From Lentisphaeraceae bacterium (GTDB lineage: Bacteria; Verrucomicrobiota; Lentisphaeria; Lentisphaerales; Lentisphaeraceae): a stretch of DNA of 43,735 nucleotides. The notes beneath the pieces were generated by a model that was not told where the DNA came from, made no database searches, and was given only the letters and a program-made list of their open reading frames with translations. The stretch's first letter is position 1; each line of letters begins with the position of its first letter. The stretch is from contig JAJPOQ010000069.1 of NCBI GenBank assembly GCA_021232515.1, forward strand, positions 1 through 43,735. The letters are read 5' to 3'. The translations under genes and the position numbers were made by a program. Below, in pieces: positions 1 through 8,129 of the stretch.

Positions 1-29
1 ATGATCGAGCCGCAGGCAGTTCCTCTCGA

Positions 30-515
30 TTGAAAGTTTTTCCATTTGAAATGTATCTCATTCCAATGTGGGTAGGTATAATCATTTTACACTTTCTCGG
101 TTTTGGATTTTTGAAGGGCTTGCTCTTGAGTGTGGCGATGATGTCAGCAGCTATTATGTCACTACAGGCCAATCGTTTATATCTTGACAATAAAATTGCC
201 ACAACGGACTTACCTCTTAAAGATTTTAAGACCTTTTGTAATATTTTGATAAACCCAGAAACAGCTTTTGAGAAAAAGAAAAATGAAAGTCAGGGAGCAA
301 CTGAATCAGCAACAACAGAACAGTTCTTTTCTAAGGCAGCAGCAAAGAAACAAGAACTTGATCAGTTGAAAGAAGACGAGCAGCAGTCTGCTGAACTACA
401 GCATAAAAGAAATATCTGTAGTAATGACAGAAAGCGCTGGGAAGAAGATATGGAGAAAAGATATAGCAATTGGCTCGAAGAAGAATCAAGCCGTTTGCTT
501 TCTGAACAGATCTAG
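30..515 (+). CDS. Hypothetical membrane protein with charged C-terminal tail, 5' end uncertain
   Basis: Function is not recognised. About residues 8-25 and 27-48 are hydrophobic and predict two closely spaced membrane helices. From about residue 80 onward the protein is a Lys/Glu/Gln-rich, Ala-containing helix that looks like a coiled coil, presumably cytoplasmic. The start is unclear: the reading frame is open to base 3, so the true start may lie outside the window. Candidate internal starts are the TTG at 30, which overlaps a TGA stop in another frame (31-33), and the ATG at 51; neither has a convincing ribosome site. The gene converges on the kinase gene and the two share a 4-base CTAG in which both stop codons lie. 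Confidence 0.6.
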   Translation: MKVFPFEMYLIPMWVGIIILHFLGFGFLKGLLLSVAMMSAAIMSLQANRLYLDNKIATTDLPLKDFKTFCNILINPETAFEKKKNESQGATESATTEQFFSKAAAKKQELDQLKEDEQQSAELQHKRNICSNDRKRWEEDMEKRYSNWLEEESSRLLSEQI

Positions 516-2521
516 TTGTAGTGAAGAGACAACATATCTTGGTAGATATCGTCTAGAATTGGAACTTTCTGGATGTCTATATCTACCGCGGTATATTCAA
601 CACCATCAGAGATGTTCTGCTCTCGACGAATGTAGGTTATTAAGTCTTTTAAGTTTGGAAGGCTAGCTAAGCTTAAACGGCCATTCTTTTCTCTAAAAGC
701 AAAGTTATACTTATCCAATACATCGATTACTTCTTCTATTCTACTTGCCGAAAGACCTAGGTTTTGACTGATTTCATGAATAACACCTAGATACTCGATA
801 GAAATAGTTTTCTGGTTGTCCGGATTTGTATTGACTAAGTTAAATAGATACAAGAGCTGTTTAAGTACAGGCAAACTACAGTTAGAAAGTAGGAATGGGT
901 GAATTCGATCATTCATAGAATTGATCTTGCCGGCAAGGTTAAAAATGATTTTCTCTAACCATGGTGGGAGTTTACGGATCTCGTCAAACATAAGCTGTTT
1001 GGAGATGACCATAACCTTAGTTTCTTCCAGAGCTCTTGCGGTTGCTGTTCTAAGGCTATGAGTCAAAGCGGCTAACTCACCAAAAACAGCGCCGTGTTCA
1101 AGAACTTCAAGAACGGTAGACTTTCCATCGATTACTCGAGAAATCTCGACTCGACCAGAGATGATGATAAATGTATCGTCTTCTAGATCGTTATCGTGAA
1201 TTAATAAGTCATTTTTCTGGTAAGTTCGGACATCACTAACATTTCTGGCTTCAATATAGTCAGAGAGTTTTTGAATCATCTCATCGACAGTTTTGAAGCG
1301 TTTAGCTTTGTCCACTGACATGGCTTTCAGTATGAGATTGACTATGGCTTCAGGTATTCTATTGCCGCCAGATATCTCATTTGGGTGAATAAAGTCTCCA
1401 GATTCTGCTTTACAGATTATCTCAACCATATTCTTGCTAGAGTAAGGAGGGATAAGGGTTAACATATGGTAAAGAGTTGCACCTAGTAGGAAGATGTCTG
1501 TTTGAGGGTCGACATTTTTAATGTCACCTTCAGCCTGTTCAGGAGAAAGATAAGCTAGGCTACCCTTGATTATGCCGTCCATAGTCATAAGAGGGGACTC
1601 AATAGTAGCGTCAGCAAGTCTATCTTTTATGTTTAACTCTTGCTCTTCACTATTGTTGTACTTGGCCAAACCCCAGTCTAAGAGCAGTACTTCACCGAAT
1701 GGACCAACCATGACGTTTCCAGGTTTTATATCTCGGTGAATTATGCCTTTTGAGTGAGCATAGGCAACAGCATCACAGACTTTCCTAAAGATATTTAAGA
1801 TAGAATATAGATTATACTTTTTCTTATACTCTTGGTCGTCTGCATTGAGTTTGTCGATGATGTCCTGCAAGGATTCGCCATCGACTAATTTCATTGTGTA
1901 AAAGTGTGAGCCGTCTTCTTTATTTGTGCCAATGTCGTGAACAGGGATAATATTTGGGTGTTGAAGCTGAGCTGTAATTCGCGCTTCTTCGATAAAAGCA
2001 TTTGATATACTGGGGTCATCTAAAAATTTAGATGATAAAATTTTCATAGCTAAAGTTCGGTGAAGATTCTTATCTTCTACCGCTCTTATCAGCCCCATGC
2101 CACCTTGGCCAACAGTTCTGGATTCAGCGTAACGCTCAGAGATCTCGTATGAAAATGTAGTTGTTTGAGCTTTAGGGTTTTTGGGGAGAATGGCTTTGGT
2201 TTGGCTTTTTTCTTCAGTTGGAGGTAGATCCGGTTTTTGAGTTTTCGGTACCTGGAGCTGTATCTGAGTCATCATGTCAAACTCTTGAGTATCAGTTTCT
2301 TTTTCAGTGCTTTCACTGACTTCTGTAAAGATGATTTTTGCATCATCAACAGAGCTTTGAGCCGCATCTCTTGGTTTAGGTTCTTCAAGAGAGGCTTCTT
2401 TAGAGTCTGAATCTAATGGTTTCTCAAGTTCTTTTTTTAAGTTCTCTGCGATAGAAAACTTTATATCTTTGCCCTGAGGAGTTTCTTCAGGCTGAGACGA
2501 TGAAGGTTTTGATTTTTCCAT
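512..2521 (-). CDS. Ser/Thr protein kinase with cyclic-nucleotide-binding domain
   Basis: A 669-residue cytoplasmic protein. Residues 1-120 are a polar, probably disordered N-terminus. The kinase domain (about 128-425) has the glycine loop GQGGMG (138-143), the ATP lysine K160, the catalytic loop HRDIKPGN (262-269), DWG (282-284) in place of DFG, and SPEQ (326-329). DWG is common in PVC-phylum kinases, so activity is expected. Residues about 428-515 form a cNMP-binding (CAP_ED) domain; the phosphate-binding cassette keeps FGE (E482) and R491, so cyclic nucleotide binding is plausible. Residues about 545-640 are helical and resemble a Crp-type winged helix, though this is weaker. There is no membrane segment. 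The start overlaps the end of hflX by 35 bases, suggesting translational coupling; no clear ribosome site is visible. Substrates are unknown. Confidence 0.9.
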   Translation of the reverse strand: MEKSKPSSSQPEETPQGKDIKFSIAENLKKELEKPLDSDSKEASLEEPKPRDAAQSSVDDAKIIFTEVSESTEKETDTQEFDMMTQIQLQVPKTQKPDLPPTEEKSQTKAILPKNPKAQTTTFSYEISERYAESRTVGQGGMGLIRAVEDKNLHRTLAMKILSSKFLDDPSISNAFIEEARITAQLQHPNIIPVHDIGTNKEDGSHFYTMKLVDGESLQDIIDKLNADDQEYKKKYNLYSILNIFRKVCDAVAYAHSKGIIHRDIKPGNVMVGPFGEVLLLDWGLAKYNNSEEQELNIKDRLADATIESPLMTMDGIIKGSLAYLSPEQAEGDIKNVDPQTDIFLLGATLYHMLTLIPPYSSKNMVEIICKAESGDFIHPNEISGGNRIPEAIVNLILKAMSVDKAKRFKTVDEMIQKLSDYIEARNVSDVRTYQKNDLLIHDNDLEDDTFIIISGRVEISRVIDGKSTVLEVLEHGAVFGELAALTHSLRTATARALEETKVMVISKQLMFDEIRKLPPWLEKIIFNLAGKINSMNDRIHPFLLSNCSLPVLKQLLYLFNLVNTNPDNQKTISIEYLGVIHEISQNLGLSASRIEEVIDVLDKYNFAFREKNGRLSLASLPNLKDLITYIRREQNISDGVEYTAVDIDIQKVPILDDIYQDMLSLHYN

Positions 2522-3767
2522 GTATATTAGCCGGTATTGACGCCTTTATATTTACCGAATTCCCTTGGAACTCTTCTTCAAAAATATGACTAGTTCTATG
2601 TACCAAAGAGATGATGTCATACCTTTCCGCAGGAATGATTAACTCAGTCTGGTCTAGATCTTCTTCTAGAATATCTTCCATATCTTTTACTAGTTTGTCA
2701 ATACCACAGGTGTCTTTAACAGAGATGAAGTGACTGTCAGGAATGAGCATTCGAAGTTTTGTGAGGATTCGAGGATCTTCAACTTTGTCGACCTTATTAA
2801 AGATAGTTAAGGTTCTTTTTTTGTCAGCTCCAAGCTCAGCAAGAACGGTATTAGTCGCAATTATGTGTTCTTCAGCATCTTCATTGCTAGCATCAATTAC
2901 GTGTATGAGAAAGTCTGCAAGTACGGCTTCTTCCAGAGTCGCTTTGAATGCTTCTACTAAATCATGCGGAAGTTTTCGAATAAACCCTACAGTGTCAGTT
3001 AACAAAAGCGGTTGGTTGTTGGAAAGCGCTATTTTTCTTGTCGTTGGGTCAAGAGTCGCAAAAAGTTTGTCATCTGCAAGAACGTCTGAGTCAGTTAACA
3101 AGTTGAGTAAAGATGATTTGCCAGCATTGGTATATCCAACAATAGCCGCGTTTGGAACTGGTCTTTTGCGTCTTTGTTTTCTTTGTGTCTCACGCTGCTT
3201 TCTAACTTTTTTGAGTTCTTGGTGAAGCTGTTGTATTCGCTTGCGGATCATTCGACGGTCCAGCTCAATCTGTCTTTCGCCTTCACCTCTTTGTAGAGTT
3301 CCACCTCTTTGACGAGATAGGTGAGTCCAAGCTCTAGCAAGGCGAGGTAGATCATACTCGGCACGAGCGAGTTCAATTTGCAAATTGGCTTCTTTGGTTG
3401 TTGCTCTGTCTGAGAAGATGTCGAGAATAACTTCGCGTCGATCAATGACAAGGATGTTCTCTGTTTCACGTTCCCAGTTACGCTGCTGAGATGGGGTGAG
3501 AGCTTCATCGAAAATAATGACATCTCCACCGGCTTCGCGACATTTTTCAATTATTTCTGCAGTCTTTCCTGTACCACAAAGGAATCTTGCTTGGGTCTCT
3601 CGAATTTTTACGATGATGCTACCGACAGTTTTGACACCAAAGGTATCACTCAACTCTTCAAGTTCGTGAAGTAACTCTTCAGCTCTTTCTTGAGTTTGGT
3701 CTTGAAACTGTATGCCTACTAAAAAGGCTCTTTCTACTTTCTGTGGTTTTTCGCGTATTTCGAACAT
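2487..3767 (-). CDS. hflX: Ribosome-associated GTPase HflX
   Basis: HflX is a GTPase that splits stalled or heat-damaged 70S ribosomes. The 426-residue length matches the family. The N-terminal HflX domain (about 15-200) ends in the Gly- and Arg-rich stretch around 152-172 and a basic coiled coil. The G domain follows: P-loop GYTNAGKSS (211-219), switch II DTVGF (258-262), base-specificity NKVD (324-327), and a G5-like SVKDT (349-353). A good ribosome site (AGGAAA) lies six bases before the ATG. The gene overlaps the downstream kinase-cNBD gene, so the two are probably co-transcribed. The link between ribosome rescue and the kinase is unexplained. Confidence 0.96.
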   Translation of the reverse strand: MFEIREKPQKVERAFLVGIQFQDQTQERAEELLHELEELSDTFGVKTVGSIIVKIRETQARFLCGTGKTAEIIEKCREAGGDVIIFDEALTPSQQRNWERETENILVIDRREVILDIFSDRATTKEANLQIELARAEYDLPRLARAWTHLSRQRGGTLQRGEGERQIELDRRMIRKRIQQLHQELKKVRKQRETQRKQRRKRPVPNAAIVGYTNAGKSSLLNLLTDSDVLADDKLFATLDPTTRKIALSNNQPLLLTDTVGFIRKLPHDLVEAFKATLEEAVLADFLIHVIDASNEDAEEHIIATNTVLAELGADKKRTLTIFNKVDKVEDPRILTKLRMLIPDSHFISVKDTCGIDKLVKDMEDILEEDLDQTELIIPAERYDIISLVHRTSHIFEEEFQGNSVNIKASIPANIHGKIKTFIVSA

Positions 3768-3854
3768 TTATTTCCTTGATTGATCTATCAATAAAATAAT
3801 ACGCTTTTTACACGGTGAAAGCCATAGCTAGATAAGAAGTCGACAATTAGAATT

Positions 3855-4733
3855 CTAATTTGAGGCTTTTAGTTGATATTCTACAGACATGGTTGATTTG
3901 TTGTAGTCTCTGTGAAATGGCGGGAACTTATAGTTTGAGGCTGTGATTCTTTTGAAAAGCGCCTGAGCATTCGAGTTGAGTGCTTGGCTACTAGCTCTTT
4001 TTGTTATTCTTGCGGATAAAACTTTACCTGTTTTAGATATGGTGATTTGGATTTTGACGACATCATTGGTATTTGAAAATTGTGTGGCTGAAAATGTTAA
4101 TCTATTCCATTCTTGTTCGACTCTTTCAGAGATAGCGGAGTTAATATGCTGACCAAGAGAGGTCTGTCTTCTTTGTGACGCTTTCGCTTGAGCGGCTCTT
4201 CTTGCTACATCTGCTTTTTGTTGCGCTGCTTTTTCGCGAGCAGCCTTGGCTCTAGCAGCTTTCGCTTGGGCTGCCTTTTTTGCATCTGCCGCTTTTTTGC
4301 GTTTTGCCGCATCGGCCTTTTTCTTTGCGGCTTTTTTCGCAGCATCCGCAGCTTTCTTTTTTCTTGCGTCGCTTTCTTTTTTCTTGGCAGTCTCAACCGC
4401 TTTTTCTTTGCGGTTGTCGCTTTCCTTTTTTGCATCTAGCTTTTTCTTTGCATCATCACGTTTTTTTTGTTCAGCTCGCTTTTTGTCTTCTACTCGTTTT
4501 CTTTCAGCAGCTTCTTTTTGTCTCTTTTCTTCGGCGATCTTATTTCTTTCAGTTTGGTTGATTGGAGGGAGGTGCGAAGGTGCATTTTTAGTGAGTTTTA
4601 CGGAAATGACTTTTTCAAAAACCGGTTGTTGTACATCTTCTTGAGAAATGAAGACCCAAAGAATGAAAAGGCATAGTACGTGGCCCATGAATGCGATGAT
4701 GAATAAAGGAAGTTGTGGTCGCTTACTGTTCAT
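3855..4733 (-). CDS. tolA: TolA/TonB-like energy transducer
   Basis: A 292-residue periplasm-spanning link protein. A single membrane helix lies at about residues 9-29, followed by a very long Lys/Ala/Glu/Arg-rich helical arm (about 60-190), the TolA hallmark. A C-terminal TonB/TolA-type domain (about 197-292) includes a KIQITISKTGKV strand region. It is the third gene of a tolQ-tolR-tolA operon and its start overlaps the end of tolR by 11 bases. It should carry proton-motive force from TolQR to the outer membrane during envelope constriction. The TonB alternative cannot be excluded, but the long Lys/Ala arm favours TolA. The low-complexity arm makes several antisense frames stay open; they are not genes. 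Confidence 0.85.
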   Translation of the reverse strand: MNSKRPQLPLFIIAFMGHVLCLFILWVFISQEDVQQPVFEKVISVKLTKNAPSHLPPINQTERNKIAEEKRQKEAAERKRVEDKKRAEQKKRDDAKKKLDAKKESDNRKEKAVETAKKKESDARKKKAADAAKKAAKKKADAAKRKKAADAKKAAQAKAARAKAAREKAAQQKADVARRAAQAKASQRRQTSLGQHINSAISERVEQEWNRLTFSATQFSNTNDVVKIQITISKTGKVLSARITKRASSQALNSNAQALFKRITASNYKFPPFHRDYNKSTMSVEYQLKASN

Positions 4734-5115
4734 TTAGAGTAATTAAATCAACGTTTTCTATACCAGCTTCACGAACTATTTTCATCAAGCTTATAACTTC
4801 TCCATAAGCACGGGTTTCATCAGCTCTAATCGAAAAGTTCTTATTGTCTTGAGGAGTGTTTTTCAGGACATTGCCCAGTTGAGATAAACTAACCATGTCT
4901 CTATCTATATAGATGTTCCCATGATCATCTAGAGAGATAACGACACTATCCATCTTAGATTCTTTCTCGTCAGCATCCATTGTTGGCAATTGGACTCGGC
5001 TTTCCATAGCCGGTGCAGTCACCATGAAAACAATAAGTAAAATGAATGTTAAGTCGACGAGGGGAGTAACGTCTATGTTTGTAAGAAGGTTATGTTCTCT
5101 ATTGCGACGAGCCAT
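4723..5115 (-). CDS. tolR: ExbD/TolR-family proton-channel subunit
   Basis: A 130-residue protein with a short basic N-terminus, one membrane helix (about 15-36) and a periplasmic domain. The motif DVTPLVDLTFILLIVFM contains the conserved membrane aspartate (D21) used in proton conduction by TolR and ExbD. It partners the TolQ homologue encoded just upstream (17-base overlap) and the TolA-like protein encoded just downstream (11-base overlap). The family cannot be split confidently into TolR and ExbD from sequence alone; the TolA-like neighbour favours TolR. Confidence 0.9.
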   Translation of the reverse strand: MARRNREHNLLTNIDVTPLVDLTFILLIVFMVTAPAMESRVQLPTMDADEKESKMDSVVISLDDHGNIYIDRDMVSLSQLGNVLKNTPQDNKNFSIRADETRAYGEVISLMKIVREAGIENVDLITLNEQ

Positions 5116-5830
5116 TTCTCTTTACCTTGTGAAGAGTTAAGTTCGCCATGAAGTTGTCAACAAAGCCATCCATCTCATTGACGATCTTTCTGACTTTATT
5201 AGCAAGAAGGTTGTAGCCAATTAGAGAAGGAATAGCAACGAGAAGACCCGCAACTGTAGTTAGTAGTGCTCCAGAAATACCAGGGGCAATAGCACCTATA
5301 TTTGCCGAACCTTTTTCAGCCATACCAGCAAATGATCCCATGACACCCCAAACAGTACCGAGAAGGCCAAAGAATGGGCTGGCGGCAACGACTGTTGAGA
5401 TGAGTCCCATCTTATCTTCTAGTATAGCGATCTCGTCAGCAACAGTTCTTTCAAGAGCATTTCTCACAGATTCAGACTCTACAGAAGATAATTGTCTAGG
5501 TAAACGCATTTGCTCAGCATGTATAAGCATCGTGGAGTTGTCAGCTTGCATGAGAGAGCGCAGTTGAGCACAGCCACTTTCGTGTACACGTGCTATGGGG
5601 CACTTTAAATCAAATCTTCCGGTAAATGAAAGGAAAGACTTTGCTCCTTCAAGTTGCTTGAGAGTATGATCACTTAGGCCGCTAGCTTGTCGAAACAAGA
5701 GCCACTTATCCATCATAAGAAACCAAGAGACCATGGATATAAACATCAATAAAAGAACGATGATACGCCCAAAGTAGTCACTCTGTTCAAAAGCATAAAA
5801 GGGTGAAGTTGTACCCAGAAGAGTTATCAT
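5099..5830 (-). CDS. tolQ: MotA/TolQ/ExbB-family proton-channel subunit
   Basis: A 243-residue inner-membrane protein that would form the pentameric proton channel around TolR. Three hydrophobic helices lie at about residues 22-42, 143-167 and 185-209. The family signature SPFFGLLGTVWGVMGSF starts at about residue 151, and the Gly/Ala-rich third helix is typical. A large cytoplasmic loop (about 45-140) separates helix 1 from helix 2, as expected for TolQ. The ribosome site GAGGTAA precedes the ATG by eight bases. It is the first gene of the tolQRA operon. No tolB or pal is found on either side within this window. Confidence 0.92.
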   Translation of the reverse strand: MITLLGTTSPFYAFEQSDYFGRIIVLLLMFISMVSWFLMMDKWLLFRQASGLSDHTLKQLEGAKSFLSFTGRFDLKCPIARVHESGCAQLRSLMQADNSTMLIHAEQMRLPRQLSSVESESVRNALERTVADEIAILEDKMGLISTVVAASPFFGLLGTVWGVMGSFAGMAEKGSANIGAIAPGISGALLTTVAGLLVAIPSLIGYNLLANKVRKIVNEMDGFVDNFMANLTLHKVKRNGSSQ

Positions 5831-6119
5831 TTATATTTACCTCAAGGAAATCTTTTTAGTTAAAAATTTTAATAAATCTACACTGTGAAAAGCTGACTTA
5901 AACTGAGAAATGAAAGTTTAGTTGTTATATTTAATCTGTAATAAATGACCTGCCTCTCATTGCAGATCACTAAAAAAAAAAGTATGATTTCTTAGATTTG
6001 AGTAAAAAAAAGCTCAAAAGCACTGGTTACAGCTTAAAGAATTATTTATAGTTGTGATTCAATTTGTTATTTTATTGTGAAATTTTCACCATTTTTTAAG
6101 ATAAATCGGAAAGGTAGAC

Positions 6120-7127
6120 ATGAGTTTAAACGCCCCACGACCTCCGCGTCCTCCAAGACCAGGAGGAGCTAGACCAGGAACACGCCCAGCAGGACCTCCT
6201 AGAAATACAGGTATACAACAAGGCGGTGCAGCAGGTGGTGGACAGAGTGATTTCGGTGATACTAGAACGGTTATTCTGTCCCGTAAAAACATGGGTATGC
6301 ATCAAAAGAAGAAAGGCGAAACTACTGGTGCTCCAGCTCCAGCAGGCGCTCCAGCTCCAGTGCCGCAACTTCCAAAGGCATCTGTTGTAAATAATACAGT
6401 TTCTTGTGTCAAATGTTCAGGTTCATTCCCTATTTTGGGAGATGAGTACTATGGCGCAGTTGTTGAATGCCCAGATTGTGCAGCTGAGTTTGTGATTCCT
6501 TCTAAACAGGAAGTTATGGCTCAAGCTCCAGCACCGGCGGCAGCTCCAGCACCAGCGGCAGCTCCAGCACCGGCGGCAGCTCCAGCACCGGCGGCAGCTC
6601 CAGCACCGGCGGCAGCTCCAGCACCGGCAGCAGCTCCAGCACCGGCAGCAGCTCCAGCACCGGCGGCAGCTCCAGCACCGGCGGCTAAAAAGCCACCAGC
6701 AGCTAAGAAAAAATCAGCTCCAGCACCGGCAGCGAAAGCATCTTCGCCTAAGGCTACTGGTAAAAATACTAAGCCACCAGCAAAAGCGAAAAAGCGAAAA
6801 GCTGTTAAGAAAGTTCCAGCATTTGTTGAGAGCGAATTGGCAGATGATGAAGAAGTATTTGCTTGCGATACAGAAGCCGGCGGTTCAGGCGGTGCAGTAT
6901 TAGCAGCTATATTTGCTTTACTTGCAGGCTGTTCTGGATTAATCCCGGGACTAGTGAAACTTGAAGGTCCAGTCGCTATGGCGGTACCAGCAGGTGCAGG
7001 TGTAGTTTTTGCAATTTTAGCATTCGTTGTCGCTAAAGGCGGTGGCGGAAATAAAGCTCTAGTTGTTACTGAGAAACGAGTTTTTGCAAAATCAGGAAAG
7101 TGGTTTGCAGAGTCAGATCTCGACTAG
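6120..7127 (+). CDS. Zinc-ribbon membrane protein with nine APAPAA repeats
   Basis: A 335-residue protein not matching a family I know. The N-terminus is Pro/Arg/Gly-rich (about 5-30). A zinc ribbon follows with C96-x2-C99 and C117-x2-C120. Residues 136-189 are nine exact APAPAA hexapeptides, followed by a Lys/Ala/Pro-rich basic stretch (190-232). Two hydrophobic helices (about 258-278 and 284-306) lie near the C-terminus, before a short tail. The layout looks like a cytoplasmic zinc ribbon on a Pro/Ala-rich linker anchored at the C-terminus. There is no signal peptide. The ribosome site GGAAAGG is well placed before the ATG, and the gene ends at a good intrinsic terminator. It stands alone, divergent from tolQ. 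Function unknown. Confidence 0.8.
   Translation: MSLNAPRPPRPPRPGGARPGTRPAGPPRNTGIQQGGAAGGGQSDFGDTRTVILSRKNMGMHQKKKGETTGAPAPAGAPAPVPQLPKASVVNNTVSCVKCSGSFPILGDEYYGAVVECPDCAAEFVIPSKQEVMAQAPAPAAAPAPAAAPAPAAAPAPAAAPAPAAAPAPAAAPAPAAAPAPAAAPAPAAKKPPAAKKKSAPAPAAKASSPKATGKNTKPPAKAKKRKAVKKVPAFVESELADDEEVFACDTEAGGSGGAVLAAIFALLAGCSGLIPGLVKLEGPVAMAVPAGAGVVFAILAFVVAKGGGGNKALVVTEKRVFAKSGKWFAESDLD
6525..6686 (+). repeat. Nine 18-bp in-frame tandem repeats encoding APAPAA
   Basis: Nine consecutive copies of an 18-base unit (gctccagcaccggcggca) with only third-position changes: cca in copy 2, cag in copies 6 and 7, and a final gct in copy 9. Every copy encodes APAPAA. The near identity at DNA level suggests recent expansion by slippage or unequal recombination, and copy number may vary between strains. 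Confidence 0.95.
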
Positions 7128-7150
7128 TATCTAGCATACTTTAAGATTTA

Positions 7151-7182
7151 AGGCGGTGGAGTTAATCTTCATCGCCTTTTTT
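7151..7182 (+). terminator. Rho-independent terminator
   Basis: AGGCGGTG (7151-7158) pairs with CATCGCCT (7170-7177), allowing one G-U, with an 11-base loop and a following run of six T. It sits 24 bases after the stop of the zinc-ribbon/repeat gene and touches the end of the convergent formyltransferase gene. Confidence 0.85.
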
Positions 7183-8029
7183 ATGTGTGCCTTTTAAGGA
7201 AATGTCTAAAAGGCTTCAAAACAATAAGACCAAAGATGTCCCGAATTCTAAAAAAGCGTCGAGTTTTGAGATAGTGACGAAAGTTAGTCTTCGATGGCAT
7301 AGAATAATAGTGACCTTCCCTGTTAGCTTTGCTTGAAAGGATCTCTTGTCCTTTTTGGATTTTTATTCCTACCTTTTTGAGAAGTTGAGAGCCTAGAAAT
7401 GCTGATTTTATCATGATGGTTTCTTGAGTATACTGACTTTTTATTGGGAATGTTTTCTGGCTGATTATTTTCCCTGTGTCGATTCCTTCATCCATCCAAT
7501 GCAGTGTAACACCCGCATGAGTATCGTTTTGTGCTAAGACATGAAAGTAGCTCATGGCTCCTTTGTAGTCAGGTAGTATTCCAGGGTGAATATTTAGTAC
7601 GCCTTGTTGTGGGATGGAAAGAGTTTCTTTTTTGAGTATCTGTGGATAGAAGGCAGAGATAAGTAAACGAGGTTTTTTATTTTTAATGAACTTTTGCGTT
7701 TTCTTCGAGTTTATATCTTCACAGAAGTGAATGTCTAGATCGTTTGCGAATTGATTACTTTGCTTGAGTTGTTTGTTATTTGCGGGGATTACTTTTGCCA
7801 AAGAGAATGAAAGGTCTTGGACGATTCTTTGCCAGATGAGCATGGCGCTAAATCTAAAGCCGAGTTGTTTTATCTGCTTTTGTATTTTCTGAAGGTTGTT
7901 TGTCTTTAACGCTTTCGATTTTACGAGTCCACAAACTTCAAATTCAGGCATAGATAGGAGCTTGTTAAGTAAAATTGAGCTACCTAGGTGACCGCTTGAG
8001 TAGAGCACTATAATTTTAGTTGGTTTCAT
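7181..8029 (-). CDS. Formyltransferase-fold protein (Fmt/PurN superfamily)
   Basis: A 282-residue protein with the formyltransferase N-terminal fold (PF00551). The catalytic triad of 10-formyl-tetrahydrofolate-dependent enzymes is present: N146 and H148 in LNIHPGILPDYKGA, and D184 in DEGIDTG. The start MKPTKIIVLYSSGHLGS resembles the Rossmann strand of the family. It lacks the C-terminal RNA-binding domain of methionyl-tRNA formyltransferase and has a basic C-terminal tail (about 250-282). It is therefore more likely a formyltransferase acting on a sugar-nucleotide, amine or unknown small molecule than the tRNA enzyme. The ribosome site CAGGAAC precedes the start. It appears to be a single-gene unit, so the neighbourhood does not identify the substrate. 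Confidence 0.75.
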   Translation of the reverse strand: MKPTKIIVLYSSGHLGSSILLNKLLSMPEFEVCGLVKSKALKTNNLQKIQKQIKQLGFRFSAMLIWQRIVQDLSFSLAKVIPANNKQLKQSNQFANDLDIHFCEDINSKKTQKFIKNKKPRLLISAFYPQILKKETLSIPQQGVLNIHPGILPDYKGAMSYFHVLAQNDTHAGVTLHWMDEGIDTGKIISQKTFPIKSQYTQETIMIKSAFLGSQLLKKVGIKIQKGQEILSSKANREGHYYSMPSKTNFRHYLKTRRFFRIRDIFGLIVLKPFRHFLKRHT

Positions 8030-8129
8030 TGTTCCTGCCCATTTAGTTTTGGGGAACTATAACTGGGCAGAAGACTTAAAAGCTAAATAAAATAACTTCA
8101 CTAGGTATCGAGAAAATCAATACTTTAGA

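Noticed and set aside
3845..3860. Perfect 16-base palindrome AATTAGAATTCTAATT over the tolA stop codon
   Set aside because: About one such AT-rich palindrome is expected by chance in a window this size, and it has no terminator features.
4188..4676. Several long open frames opposite the TolA arm
   Set aside because: They are by-products of the Lys/Ala/Glu-rich, low-complexity tolA sequence, giving Phe/Ser/Leu-rich antisense translations without ribosome sites.
5831..6119. Possible small gene or RNA in the 289-base tolQ/zinc-ribbon gap
   Set aside because: The region is AT-rich with A-runs and a small dyad (GTGAAA-T-TTTCAC, 6077-6089) but no coding frame or recognisable RNA; it most likely holds the two divergent promoters.
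6525..6686. Tandem 18-bp units as a possible CRISPR or satellite array
   Set aside because: Units are contiguous with no spacers, in frame and encode APAPAA inside a clear gene.
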